NCBI GenBank assembly: GCA_039621445.1
Contig: CP154956.1
Location: 75,368,192 to 75,432,191, forward strand
Reading direction: 5' to 3'
Source: Euglena gracilis
Taxonomy: Eukaryota > Euglenida > Euglenophyceae > Euglenales
Length of the DNA: 64,000 bases
The position numbers were made by a program, and so were the translations under genes. A model generated the notes under the pieces. The model did no database searches and had not been told where the DNA came from. It saw nothing but the letters and a program-made list of their open reading frames with translations. Positions 1-11,411 of this stretch are shown one piece after another. The stretch's first letter is position 1; each line of letters opens with the position of its first letter.

Positions 1-24
1 CCACAACAGTGGATGTGTCGCAAC

Positions 25-226
25 CATAGATTCATTTAACCCCTGTGTGACCCCTCCCCCCGGGACATCCTGGGGGGGGGGGGTTTCGGGAGTGGGTGGG
101 TGGGTTGGGGCCTCAGGAAATCCACCCCAGGGGGGGTCCACCGCCCCAAAACCCACCCAAAATCAAGCCAAATCCGGCCAAACACCCAAAAATTATCTCT
201 CCGGGGGGTCACTGAGTGAATCTATG
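25..226. mobile_element. 202-bp hAT-type MITE inside the transposase gene
   Basis: The ends are a perfect 10-bp inverted repeat, CATAGATTCA at 25-34 and TGAATCTATG at 217-226, each followed inward by a TGACCCC motif. It is flanked by a perfect 8-bp direct repeat GTCGCAAC at 17-24 and 227-234. An 8-bp duplication is the hallmark of hAT transposition. The interior has a C/G-tract pair and a GTGGGTGGGTGGGTTGGGG stretch and codes for nothing. Together with one duplication copy it is 210 bp, a multiple of three, so insertion kept the surrounding frame. Related ends occur near 32228, 32879 and 47860-47874. Confidence 0.85.
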
Positions 227-1488
227 GTCGCAACCAGCATCTCAAGTATCAACATCCACCGCATCATATGTTGTGCCAATTGCACCCGAGCGTGCGAAGG
301 TGTGGCTTTCACCATTGAACTTAACAACCACATATTTGTTTGGTTTGATCAGGTTCAAAGGGATCTCAAAGAGATGATGTCTGTGCAAGAGCACATCCAA
401 GATGCAAGGGATGACCTTTGTGCTGCATTCCTCGCTGCAGGTTTGTGTAAAAATCATTATCTTGTGCCTTTCTTGACACTGCTTAGGCATCCCATTGGAG
501 AAGATTGAGCACCCAAGCATTCAAGGGTTCCTGCACAAAACATCAAAATTCTTCGGCTGCTACCCAAAAGGAGCGAAGGAGATGCATGCATGTGTCGATC
601 GAGTTTACAAGGTAAGTTGTTTTGTCGTGAGTGCCCATGACATGCATGCTTGTGTTGCTCGAGTTTGTAACGTAAGTCGCTTGTCATGATGGCTCAAGGC
701 TTTCTTGTTGTTGGAGTGCACATCTTTTTCCTCGCTTGGGTGGTTGATGTCTATGTTTTCGCAGAGACATTTCAAAGAAATACGGCGACTCCTCTACGAG
801 CACGACGTTGCTATCAGCTTTGACGAGACCACGGGTTGAGAGCTTGTTTCAGAAATTGAAGGACCAAAAACCCATGCGTTCCATGCTGAGTCAAGCTGCA
901 ACTAGGGGTTACAAGTACCTTGATGTCGTGATGCGTCGGCACCCTAAACAATGGCAATTTTACAAGGAGGTTCGTGTGCTCAATCCAAGTAATTTGCCAT
1001 CACTCCTTCCTTCGGCTTCAGAATATCCCACTTTAGGACTTCCGGTGGCTCACAAGGATTTTGCAGCCGAGTGGGGAAAATATTGTCGCGTGGAACGCAT
1101 CTATCCCTCCAACCCCGAAGAGCTGAGCTGATGGCGTTTTGGTCAAGACACCAAGGTGTTTTGGCCGAAACTGCCAAGCTGCTTCTAAGTGTTCCAGTCA
1201 CCTCTGCTGATGTGGATGCCATGCTTTTCTTTATTTTGGTGCAAATTACTTTGCATTATTGCTTAATGGTCAAATTCCGACTCATCATTTGCCGCGACGG
1301 GAATCATCGATCAAAATCATTTGCTTCTGTTCCACTTTTGGTGTCGCCTTTCAAAGACTGGCATGCACCCACGCTCCTTCAGTCTGGCTGGTGTCATTGA
1401 CACCAAACTCCGCCATTCTCTCCCCGATGATTCCCGTCGTGCCACGTGCATGTTGATGTTCAATGGTGACATTGAAGGACGATTCTAG
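227..1488 (+). pseudogene. Decayed hAT-superfamily transposase gene (CGGBP1-like layout)
   Basis: The + strand reads a hAT transposase in pieces. Exon A (to 440) ends DDLCAAFLAAG. Exon B (487-611) reads IPLEKIEHPSIQGFL and then FFGCYP. Exon C (from 765) reads LLYEHDVAISFDETTG, where FDETT holds the usual first catalytic Asp region. Introns 441-486 and 612-764 join in phase. After about 834 the catalytic core is missing and the frame changes. The C-terminal part follows: WQFYKEVRVLNPSNLPS at about 950-1000, then the dimerisation motif FWSRHQGVLAETAKLLLSVP in another frame (from 1131), and SLAGVIDTKLRHSLPDD ending at TAG 1488. In the family these are the N-terminal, RNase-H-like and hAT-dimerisation regions. 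Frameshifts, a TGA at 1129 and the core deletion mark it as dead. The upstream start, including a possible CxxC finger (CCANC at about 271), lies near or beyond the left edge. Confidence 0.75.
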
Positions 1489-3162
1489 TCACCCGAACTC
1501 AGCGTGTCACACTCCCCAAATGCGATTGCATTTCTGCTCTTTGTGCCTCGAAGCTCTGGTGAGGCCCCTTTGACACAAAAGACGTGTTATTTCATTACCT
1601 TCGGCCTTCATGTTACCACAAAGGCAAGGGAATCCTTTTCATCCCAATTTGCTTTTTTTTTTGCGTTTTTTTGCGTTTTTTTTGCGTTTTTTTGCGTTTT
1701 TTTGCGTCGCGTTTTTTGAGGTGCCCTGTTGCGTTTTTCCCCCCCCTGTTGGATCTGTGGTGGTGAGAGGAACCACACACAACCACTGCCCATGACCCAG
1801 TGCGACAGGCTGCTGGGTGCCACTGGGGGCACATCCTCCACGACTTCCACGAACAAGGGTCAGGCTCCACCACAATGAATTAATATTTAATATCTCTGGT
1901 GTTTGATTTTGTTTGAACCTCAACCATTGGTGGCGGCTTGAAGCTTTGTGAGTCCCTGCAAAAAAGGTGTGGGCCGGGGTAATGTGGTTGGGTCATTTTT
2001 GAAACGAAACACACAGGTTGGTGAAAATTTTGAAACCGCGGTGTGGCCTGCCGCCGCTCCTGTGGTGTTCATTGGCACCTCGGAGGCCTTCCTTGCGCTG
2101 CTTGGTGCTGGCCCTCTTTCCAGACACCTTGTTCACAGGTCTTTGCTTTGATATGAAGTTGTCACATGTATTTTAAGTGTTTTTTTTTGCCTATCTCAGG
2201 CAAGTTGTTCCAAGTGAATCCAGGAGTCCAATCCAACACGGACAGTATTTTTTGTAGGTCTTTTGTTGGCTTGATTTGTTTGATCCAAGGAACACGGGTC
2301 GTTCAGGCACGGTATTTATTTGGGTCGAAGTCAGTTTCCTGGATTTTCATGGGAGGGTTCAACTGGTGCCTAGTTCAGAAAAGATCAAAGTCTCCTCCGA
2401 ACCAGGTGTCAAATATACATGCAGTTAGAGGACTTGCAGTGACTTCCTGGGATGAAGCACAAAGGTATTGGTTTTGGATGCTGGTGGTTGTCAATTGTTG
2501 AATTGGTTGTCAATTGTTTGATGCAGTTCAGGGTCAAAAAGGTAATTCATCGGGTTAGAGTTGGTGAGGCAGCTTTAAAATTGGGTTTAAGGCCGAGTCG
2601 TCACCTAATACGAGCAGAAAGCATTGAAGAAATCGTCCCAGTTGCATCGTTTTATCTTCCTGATCCCCCCTTTCCCCCTTTCCTTCTTTTTTTTGAGTGG
2701 TGTCAGTGGGGAAATGCATTTGGCATGCCCATGCTGCTCGCCGCTCAGCCCCCCACCTGGAGAGCAGGTTGTCTGAGTACTCTAACCAGTATGGGGGGTG
2801 CATGGGCAGTTTTGTTGTGTTTGTGACCAGGGAGTTGTGCTTATCCTGAAATGGAAAACTGCACATGACGACGGATAACACTAACCCCCCCCGAGGGGGC
2901 AGGGTGCCCTCTGGTTTGTTCTTTTGGCCGCCTGGGAAGTGCGCACTCATTGGGGCACTGTGCACACCAGTTCAATCCCTAAAGCCTACCTTATGCTTTG
3001 CCTTGTATTTTTTCCTTCAAATCGACAATAAATAGCTGTTTTTTAAAAAAAAATGGAGATTGATGCTCTCAAAACATTTCTGTATGTTCCTAATGTGTGC
3101 ATTTCTGTGTGTTCATAATTAGTGTGCCATGCCCAAAAAGGACACACGCCGGCCGTCCGATA
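1489..3162. other. Non-coding stretch after the transposase remnant
   Basis: I see no convincing exon here. A T-rich array of TTTTTTTGCG-like units lies at about 1650-1717 and recurs in looser form at 33300-33350. A weak open frame at 2030-2150 (reading AAAPVVFIGTSEAFLALLGA) ends in a splice-like TTTCCAGACACC, but nothing supports it as a gene. Confidence 0.5.
1650..1717. repeat. TTTTTTTGCG tandem array
   Basis: About six units of T7-9 followed by GCG. On the minus strand the array gives a lysine-rich frame that is not a gene. Confidence 0.8.
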
Positions 3163-3547
3163 CAGGCTTCTGCTTAAGGGATTGCAGTCCAGCCCCCACG
3201 GGGGGGGGGGAGGCTGGACTGCAGCTAGTCCAAAATTGGCTAGTGGGATTTCTAGCAGGGCTTGCTAGTGGAAATTTTTTTCCGGTGAACAGCGCGAAGC
3301 GCCGTAATTTTTTTTTTGGGACCCCCAAAATGGCCAAAAATGCCCGTTTTTGGCCATTTTTGGGAATTTTTGGAACAAAACCAGCCAAAAACCTATTAAA
3401 AACCTCATTTCCACCTCGGCGCGCAGCGCCAGAGGAAAATTTTTTTTCCAGTTGGGCGGACCCCCGGACCCCCCCCCCTGGGGGGAGGGGGGTCTAGCTG
3501 CCGATTGGCTAGCCAGTACCCCCCCGGGGTCCTTAAGCAGAAGCCTG
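3163..3547. mobile_element. CAGG...CCTG MITE, 385 bp
   Basis: The inverted ends are CAGGCTTCTGCTTAAGG (3163-3179) and CCTTAAGCAGAAGCCTG (3531-3547), 17 of 17 matching. The flanks GTCCGATA (3155-3162) and GCCCAATA (3548-3555) agree at 6 of 8 bases, an aged 8-bp target duplication. The interior has GCGCGAAGCGCCG, repeated AAAAATGGCC/GGCCATTTTT blocks and facing C and G runs. It is the clearest member for defining the family ends. Confidence 0.85.
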
Positions 3548-3971
3548 GCCCAATACTATCCCTAAAAAGCACACACCTGTTCCCTCATCAACCACCCAAA
3601 ATAGACCAAAAAATTCATCATCATCATCATCATCATCCAACCATTTTTTTTCCCGGCCGGTCTTTAATTGGGCCGGATTGACCCATAAGCACCCCGGGGG
3701 AGGGGACCACGGCCACAACATAGCAATCCATTCTCAAAACCCTTCGGCAGGAGGGGTCACACCAGTGTTAAATGGAAACTTGTTTGAGCCCGTAACAACC
3801 CCAAACAAGCCCTGGGGGTTTAAGGGGGGCAGGGATTGGAAAGCGGACATTTGCCCGTAGGGGTCCCCAAGAAAGCCACCCGGCACATCCCCCCGTCTGC
3901 CTCAGAACCTGCTTTCTTCGCCCCCCCCCCTCACCCGACGGTCTCAGAGCAGGGCCCTGCCGGCGGTGGTC

Positions 3972-4100
3972 ATGGCGGATGCCGGCCGGCTGCTCCGCCA
4001 CACATTCAACCTCGCCGCCCCGGCCGCCCAGCCGATGGAGCGCCTCATCACCTTGCTGGCCAGGGCGCAGGGCGGCCCTTTTGCCGCTGCTCTCCCCCAG
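3972..4100 (+). CDS. Candidate first coding exon (43 codons)
   Basis: This G+C-rich open stretch starts at ATG 3972, reads MADAGRLLRHTFNLAAP and ends ALPQ before a GTCACAG donor in phase 0. The composition contrasts with its surroundings as for the other exons in the window. It lies upstream of the pseudouridine synthase exons on the same strand and could be that gene's first exon or a separate short gene. No domain is recognised. Confidence 0.45.
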
Positions 4101-4274
4101 GTCACAGGATGTGCTACCCCTCCTCCATTCTGGCATCTCGCCCCTGCACACGCGCAGGGGGGGGGGGTGCAGTCATGAAACGTTCCGGGGCTGTCGGCCA
4201 GCTGCCGCTCACTTTTTGGCCCTTGTGCCCCCTTGGGTGGCTTTTTGCGCGGTGGGGGAAGGTTTCGGGGTATT

Positions 4275-4365
4275 TGGTTAAGAATTAGGGTTAAGGTTTA
4301 AGGTTTAAGGTGAGAAAAATGTTAAGGTAGTGAAGAAGGGTTAAGGTTCAGGGTTAAGGTTTCGG
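4275..4365. repeat. GGGTTAAGGTT-type interstitial array
   Basis: Degenerate repeats of GGTTAAGGTTTAAGG resemble telomeric units. Similar short GGGTTA runs occur at 24520-24570, 37505-37560 and 59464-59480, so this is interspersed repeat rather than a chromosome end. Confidence 0.6.
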
Positions 4366-4627
4366 GATAGGTTTGAAGCAGCTTGAGTGCAGGATTTTTT
4401 CCTTTTTGTTGCAGGAAAGGATGGTATTGAAACTGACCATTTCCATGCCATGGGCCGACTTAGGGGGTTGGGTGCCATTTTTTTTTAAGATTTGGGGAGG
4501 GGCGGTCCCCCCACCCACCCAGAGGGTATCCCCCTAACCCCGGGGGGGGGGGGCTCATTTAGGCCTCCCCATTTAGGTCTAATTTCAAGTCTAACTTTGG
4601 GCTTTATAATTTGTGTACAATTTGCAG

Positions 4628-5479
4628 TTTGAAAACTGGATCAAGCAAAGCATGGCATGGAATTCGAAAAGTGAATATGAAAGTTGATTCTGTACCACCT
4701 GGATATTGGCCCTTTGTTAGGACTTTGTTGGATTTAGTCCCACCAACGTGGCCTCCGCTGTTTGTTCAGCCTGTCTCCCATTGAAGTTTCCCATGTTCCC
4801 CATTCTGTGCAGCGCATTTTCTAACGTCACTTATTGACACACAGTTTCGACTGCCGGCCAACTGATGGTGGCGGTGGTGGTGGTTTGAAGAAAATGACAG
4901 GATCGTGCAGGTATGATCAAGCAGCCAGCTTACGTCTCGCAACAGAAAGCTCAACAGACCCCAAGTTGATTAGTGCAATGAGAATGACATAGAAGTGATG
5001 ATACCCACCATTAGAGAAGGCTGGATCATAGGAATCACGTGCATGAGGTGTTTAAGCAGATATCCAAATATCATATTCGAAGGTTGGGCTTCTTTTTGCC
5101 AAAGTTGGGAAAACTTATTGACGTTAAACCTGACGCAATAGAAAAACTTTCGGCAGGTTGGGAGTTGGATTCTGGATACGTTGCTGCGCTTTCCGCTATT
5201 GGCATGTTTTGTAGTGGTGCTGAAACTCCTTCAGCACAGACAAACAAAGCAAACACTGACAAACAAACTGACAAAAAGTTATTCCATCAAAAAAGGAAAC
5301 CGGGATTTTGAAGGAAGGACAGTGTAGCAGCACAATAACATGCAGAAACGACCCTCCGTAATGAATTAGTTCAACCCGTAACTACAATACAGACAAATGC
5401 ATCGGATGAAGAGAACAAACGGGAGGTCGATGAGGAGGATTGTATGCTTCGTCTTCAAAGAAAAATGCACAAAAGCTAA
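4628..5479 (+). pseudogene. Spliced, A+T-rich coding remnant, family unknown
   Basis: Four blocks look like exons on the + strand. At 4628-4750 one reads AWHGIRKVNMKVDSVPPGYW and PTWPPLF. At 4845-4992 one reads FDCRPTDGGGGGGLKKM and ends in TAG. At about 5042-5311 one reads KLGKLIDVKPDAIEKLSAGW and ends in TGA. At 5346-5479 one reads DEENKREVDEEDCMLRLQRK and ends in TAA. Acceptors are CAG|TTT, CAG|TTT and GCAG|AA. Codon use is A+T-rich, unlike the host exons. A degenerate copy of the last block's GAGGAGGATTGTATG region is at 6270-6295. I do not recognise the family. A mobile-element protein remnant is the likeliest reading. Confidence 0.35.
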
Positions 5480-5924
5480 ATTCAGCAAAACCACTGTAAA
5501 ATTTGGTTGAGCCTTGCTCTTCGCTGCACCACCTGGGTGAATTTGAAATTCAATCAAAAACCAATGATAGCAGCGTGGTCGGACACACCTCAAGCAATGG
5601 TATGCATTGACATTTCGCACATGCCTTTCCGAAGAAGGGAGGGGTTTCCCCCACTTATACGTACTTTTTTTTAAACACTTGTTGCCTCAGAAAGGCAAAC
5701 ATTGCATTTGTTCGAAGTTTCAGGAAATCCCACTGCCTGCCACTTAAAGACAGGTACCTTAAAGACAGGTACTCGGCCCTTCCACATCTTCTTTTCCTTC
5801 TCAGTGAGCCCTAACCACCACCCACAGGGTGGAGGGGTCAACCATTTCAGTTTTCCAATACCACATGTGATGAGAACAAGTACTCCTTTTTGCCAACCCT
5901 CAACAAGATGTGTGTGAATAATGA

Positions 5925-6085
5925 TTGGCAGGGGTGGCAGTGTTGTCTTTTTGAGGTCAGATCCACCCCACCCAGCAAGAAAAATGTTAACCCATCAGCG
6001 TACGCCATTGGAAACAGCCTCCAGGTGCAGCCGCGTCTTCTATGTTGGCAAATGGGCTTGGCTTTCTCTTCAGGAGCAGATTTTG
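5925..6085. repeat. Dispersed duplicate, copy 1
   Basis: It shares with 7125-7320 the blocks GAGGTCAGATCCACCCCAC, CAAGAAAAATG and GCAAATGGGCTTGG followed by TTCTCTTCAG, in the same order and orientation, with a shorter middle. Confidence 0.65.
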
Positions 6086-6319
6086 AGATCCTCCTCTCAG
6101 TAATGAGATTTATATTTTCCACCAGCCACGTAATTGAGATCCGTGAATGTGTATGCATTGAACCACATCCCAAGTCCATCCAAGTTCATTCTTTGGGGCG
6201 TGCCATACACAAACATACTGGACAAAGGAATCCAATGCTAACAATGAAATGAAGGGAGGGCACCGAGGAGGATCATATGTTTCGCGCTCCAAAGACAGCT
6301 GTTTGCTAATGTTAAAGCT

Positions 6320-6390
6320 AATGTTGCTTGTGTATATGTATACGTACATGTACACGTACATGTACATGTATATGCATATACACATACCAA
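6320..6390. repeat. TACATG/TATACG short tandem repeat
   Basis: Alternating purine-pyrimidine repeat (GTACATGTACACGTACATG), a small relative of the TATACA tract at 28-30 kb. Confidence 0.75.
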
Positions 6391-6619
6391 TATTTGTGGT
6401 TGCGGTGACGCCATCACACCACCTGCTCTGAATATTCGAGGCAGTTCTTTTTTCACCAACTGTGAGGCAGAGAAAATGCTTGAATTGCGCACTCTTTACG
6501 GTTGAGCCAAAAATGTCCCTGCATTGCAAATTTATGATTTGTCTCGAGTTGATGTACACAGCACAATCACGCCAGCACCCTGCCATTGGCAATCACTGTT
6601 TGAGCAAATGTCAACTCTC

Positions 6620-6675
6620 TAAATGACATGGTCTGTCTTGGGGGAGTCTCCCCCAAGAGGCTCCATGTCATTTAG
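6620..6675. repeat. Perfect hairpin, possible minimal foldback element
   Basis: AAATGACATGG and its complement CCATGTCATTT flank an inner CTTGGGGGAG/CTCCCCCAAG stem. The whole unit is about 56 bp and nearly all stem. Confidence 0.7.
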
Positions 6676-7124
6676 AAGGTTTCCCCTTCTTTGGGGTACA
6701 GATGATTTACACCTGGTGAATGTCAACATAATTGGCTCATATTGGGGAGCAAAGTGACTTTTTAGCTGGCTACCGTCCAGCTGCAGGTCGCCAACAAAGG
6801 GCAACTGCCCCCCTCGACGTGAACCTCCAATGGGATGGGGGGGGCTGGAGCGTTTGAGAGGTGTCTTTGCGATCCCTTGCACCTTTCAGAGCGACTCAAG
6901 CTCTGCACAGTTCTTTCCAGTATAGCCAATATTTTAATCCGTTGTATGATTAAAAATGCAAGGAAATCCTCATTTTAACCCCCCTACACTCTGCAAGGGA
7001 TTTGACATTAGTCCTTCTCCGCCTTTCCTTCTTTCTTCTCCTCTCCTTCCTTCCCACTGTTTCAACGAGCTTCCCCATTCTAACCACCACCTGCTGGAAA
7101 GCATCTCTTCTTGACAACACTGAA

Positions 7125-7320
7125 CAAGGTTTCCTTTGAGGTCAGATCCACCCCACACGGCAAGGAAAATGCCAACCCAGCAGCGATCCATCATACGTCT
7201 GTCCGCAGTGGCCTCGGTCTTCTTCGGTCGTGTGGTTCGTGGGCTTGCAGCAACAGCCACCAGCATTCGACCACGTCTTCAATAGCAAATGGGCTTGGCC
7301 TTCTCTTCAGAAAAACCAAC
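7125..7320. repeat. Dispersed duplicate, copy 2
   Basis: Partner of 5925-6085. Both end just after TTCTCTTCAG. Confidence 0.65.
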
Positions 7321-8934
7321 ATTTGTTGTTCTTGTTTGTGTTATCTTCATTATCAATGCCCAAACCTGGAACACCACATTGCACACTGCAGCGAGACAAC
7401 ATATTGCATCATATTTCCTGTTAAAATTAGCAAAATAACGCCAATAAGAAATTATTGATAACAAAAATGAAGACAAAAATTAAACAATCAACAATAAAAA
7501 TATCAATGAGGCTCAGCCCTCAGCAAGTTTTTTTTCTGATTATGCCTTCTCCAAGCCACTGTGTTAAGAATTGCGCTTTGTTTTCAATTTTTTTTACCAA
7601 ACTTTTCAAACTGTTATTTCATAGGTCTCCCAAAAAATATCGAATTAATCCATTTTGAGTTGATCTATGACGTTGGCCCTGGTAGATTTTTCTTGCTGTT
7701 TTCTTTGCTCTGGCCGCGGGTTTTGGTGCCATTGTGTGTTTTGTGGGGCGTGTAGGGCCATCAGAGACCGTTATGGCCAACGTCAATTTTTTTTGATGGC
7801 TGAGTCATGACGGCGTGGACACGATGCAACACGGGAGTCCAATGATTCGTTTGAAGTGGTTTCCACACTTCCAGCACGACATGTGGGTCCATCAAATGCC
7901 ATTTTTTTCTGACACACAATGGGGTCTCTTCCGTCAATTAATTCCATTGCCATTCATCAAGAAACTAAATATTTAAAATTATTTGGCGATTGCAAACCTC
8001 AGGATTTCGAGGGTTAATTGAAAATATACCATGGAATATGTATTAAAATGTCGATTGCACAGACATCAATCTTGAATCAATCAATTTTAAAACGACCGTT
8101 TTTTGTGGGGGATTTTGAGCTTCCTGACCCCAAATCTCTCTTTGTCTATTACCAACATTCCTTCCCGAGGCACCCTCTGCGGTCAAGGTGAAGGGGTTGC
8201 CCTGCCTTCAGCAGCCCGAATGCCTGCGGCCCAACCTATCGTTTGCATCCAGGCACTACTTGTTTTGCCCGGGCCCATTGTGCCCCTACAAATTGAACCC
8301 TTACCAGTACCTCTGTACCTCCCCGAAAAAAGCCAAAGAATGTCTGTGTCCCGATGAATCGCATGATGATGACATAATGTGTTGTCATTTTCACAGTGAG
8401 CAGGGCTGACTGTTGGGCCTGCCAACGACGCATCCCCAGCCATCAGGCCGCGGTGGGCTTTGAGCCAACCAAGCCGAGCCGGCGAATGAGGCGACTGAAC
8501 CGGACACTGCGCAGGAGCCAGGAGCATGCAGGCAACCCGGAAAGAGGGGGCTGCCCCATGCGTACGGAGTATACTGTGTCTTCTTAAACCAACCTTTACC
8601 ATCATTGGGCACACTTCAGCAGGATTTGATGTGGTTGGGTGATGAGCGTTGTTTTCATGACTTTGATTTATGGCCTCATCCACCGTTAGGACCTAATGGT
8701 GGTGGTTCGGGGCAAATTTTCATATATGTCGATATTTCAAATTCTGGAAATGTGGGGAACGCATCGGGGTCCTCAAGGAATCCTTTGTTACCAACGATGG
8801 GCGGAACACCACTTCCCCAGCCTTTCCCCCACCGGGAGGTCTTTTTTTTGAAATGCAAATGGTGTGACAGAGGTGGCCCAGACGTGTGGCCGTTGCGTTG
8901 GACGGGCCCACCCTCAAAGCAGGCTCCTTCCCTC

Positions 8935-9120
8935 ACAGCGATGCCCCGGCCGGGGGCCTCCCCACACCCCCGGCGGCCGACAGGGAGCCCCGGGCGGACC
9001 GAACGGTCCGGTACATCATCGTCCGGGGGGCCGCGCCAGAGGCGGAGGAGGACCATCTGGTGCAGACTGGGCCTCCGTCTGGACCCCATTCAGTTGCTGC
9101 GGGTGGCCCGCGCCAAGGCG
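8935..9120 (+). CDS. Candidate G+C-rich exon
   Basis: After a CTCACAG acceptor, one frame reads DREPRADRTVRYIIVRGAAP and then EAEEDHLVQ. Another frame further on reads LRLDPIQLLRVARAKAG, so a small intron or a wrong frame choice is possible. The base composition matches the neighbouring exons. It would be an internal exon of the gene that ends at 17507. No family is recognised. Confidence 0.35.
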
Positions 9121-9836
9121 GGGAACTCTATCGGGCCCATGGCCTCCACCCCATTTCCCCAATGCCAGTCAGCGGTGCCGGTGTCAGTTTTTAGTTGGCG
9201 AGATTGAAATGGACCAAGAACGAGCTTTTTCGGATTGGGTGACCCCATAATTTTGGCCGCCGGCGACTTCCCAGTAATGAGATCGCTCGGGTTGAACGAC
9301 GAAGCGGGAAGGGATCCAGGGTGCCTGCCATACTTGAGCGGCAAATCGCCTGCTGTGGCCGCCACAGACCCCCTCGTTCGTACAAAAAACAACCTACCAT
9401 GCCCCCCTCTCTTACTGTTCCCAGGCGATCTGGGAACAACACACCAATGAGGTTGGCTCTGTTTTGTGCACCTGACAGTGGCCCGACCCTGACTTTATGG
9501 CCCCTGGCTTCCGAATTGGGGCACTGCAAGACTGTCGGCGCCGGGTCAGGGTTTGCTGTCAACAGGGTGAGGGCACACTCCCATTCCCTTCAGCCCTTCC
9601 CCTCAGTTGCTGCCAAGCGAAGTTCGCATCTCATGCTGCATTGTCTTCGCGCTTTGTTATCCACTGGAATGAAGGAATGAAAGGAATGAAGTTATTCCGT
9701 ACAAGTGATTTTGTGTTTTTTTGTGCATTTTGTCTCCCAAGAACATTTTTCCAGTTTCGTTCATCCACAGCTCCACCAATTCATTTTTTCCCTTTAACCG
9801 GTAACGCTGCCCCATACCCCACAGTAGACCCTGCAG

Positions 9837-9948
9837 TGGGAATCTGGATGCACCACCAAAGGCTCTCCTGCCCAACACCTCCGCGGATGACCCAGTGGCA
9901 GAGGCACTCGCGGCGGCTGGCTTCCCCTCGGACACTGTGCACGCTCTG
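9837..9948 (+). CDS. Candidate exon of the pseudouridine synthase gene
   Basis: The exon runs from a CCCTGCAG acceptor to a GTGTGG donor. It reads NLDAPPKALLPNTSADDP and then VAEALAAAGFPSDTVHAL, a compact helical segment reminiscent of UBA-like folds, though that is only an impression. The start phase is 2 and the end phase 0. It lies 1.5 kb upstream of the recognised synthase exon. Confidence 0.45.
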
Positions 9949-10256
9949 GTGTGGGGCCGTCTTGTGTGTACGGAGTGCTGGGAATGCTCGGTGTGTGTAT
10001 CTGTGTGCATGTGTGTTTACGGGAATTGGGCTGACGACGGACAACGCCTTCGACATTGCCACAGGGTCCAGAATTCTTTGCAACCTACAGACAAAGCCAT
10101 CGGAAGGAGAACGACGTATTTCTTCTTCATTTGCCTTCCTGAGGTGCCATCAGTCACTGTGTCTTCCGAGTTTGTTATGAGATCAGTTTGGGATTTGTCG
10201 CCCGTTGCCTGGAATGCCCCAAGCCCAAACAGGGCTCGTTTGTAAGTCACGTGCAG

Positions 10257-10434
10257 GATGGGAGGGCGGCGGCCCCACCGGTCGATGGCGGCGGGGGCCG
10301 GGGCGCTGGACGCGGAGGCGGAGGTGGGGCCGCGGCTGCGGCAGTGGGCGTGGCAGCACTGCCGCGGCCGGCTGCCCCCCGGGCTGTCCGTGGCGGCCCA
10401 GGCGGCTCTCGCGCGGAGGGAACCTCCCCAAAAG
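10257..10434 (+). CDS. Candidate Ala/Gly-rich exon
   Basis: About 75% G+C. It starts after GTGCAG and stops before GTTCCG. One frame reads VGPRLRQWAWQHCRGRLPPG and another is Gly/Ala-rich. Phase from the preceding candidate exon favours the Gly/Ala frame, while residue pattern favours the first, so the frame is unresolved. Confidence 0.35.
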
Positions 10435-11411
10435 GTTCCGTGGGGTGGCGAGGAGGCACTTTCAGTCCCCTCCCTGCCTGGAATGAATGATTGGGTGTTG
10501 GGATTCGGGGTGCGACACCCTACCCCTGTTCACTTAGGAGGCAGCGGATGCCTGGAACCGCAAAGGGGGGGGAGCGCCTGAACCAAAGCTGACTGACACG
10601 TCGCCCCATGCAAAGTTATCTAGCAATCTTTTAGCCCCAGACCTCTGCAACATTATTTGGGCAGCACCTCAACCATTTGTTGGCAAATTTAGTTTATGTG
10701 CTGCTTTACCAGTTTTCTTCATATTACGGGTGCCAAATGCATTCCTTTGGTATATTTTTATGTCACACTCCTGTGACACTGACAAATCACATAATGGCGC
10801 AATTTGCACCCCAAATATTTTGCATTTATCTTGAACATTGCATGCCCGGATGACGTTGCAGATGGGAAGGCCAAGGCTCATCCATCCGTATGGCCTCACC
10901 CTCACCCTCACCCTTCTGCAAGCAATGGGAAAGTCCACTTCCATCCCCCTGGAAAGCAATTACAGCAGACATCCTGCCTGGGGGGGGAGGTCGGTAAAAA
11001 AAAAAAAGAAGCCTGCGGCTGACTTTGTGTTGGCGAGCGGCGTCGCCTGCCTGCGCAAGCGTGCCACCGTGCTTCACGCAGCCGTTCTCCCTGCCCCCAA
11101 CGAACAAAGGACAAACTCTATGCCATCCTCTGGGGTCCCAAAAGAATGAAAAATGAGATGGTGGACCAGAAATTGTCTTGTCGTGACGCCACTCCTATCC
11201 ACCATTTGCATGCTGTTTTCCGAGAACAGCATTTTTCAATTGTCTGTCACAGGAAAACAGAAAACGGGCACCCCAATCACACCCGTCTTCGTCGCAGCGG
11301 GTCGACGTCTGGTTGGGGAATGTGCGACTGGCGTGTGTTGGGCCGGGCCAGCTGCAATGGGGTGTTTGGTTCTGCCGGGAATCCCCCTCCGCTTTGAATG
11401 CCATCCGACAG

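Noticed and set aside
2030-2151. Possible exon reading AAAPVVFIGTSEAFLALLGA
   Set aside because: No paired splice sites that lead to another coding block, and base composition is ordinary.
4275-4365. Telomere or chromosome end
   Set aside because: TTAAGG/TTAGGG-like runs are short, degenerate, and occur at four internal places with sequence on both sides.
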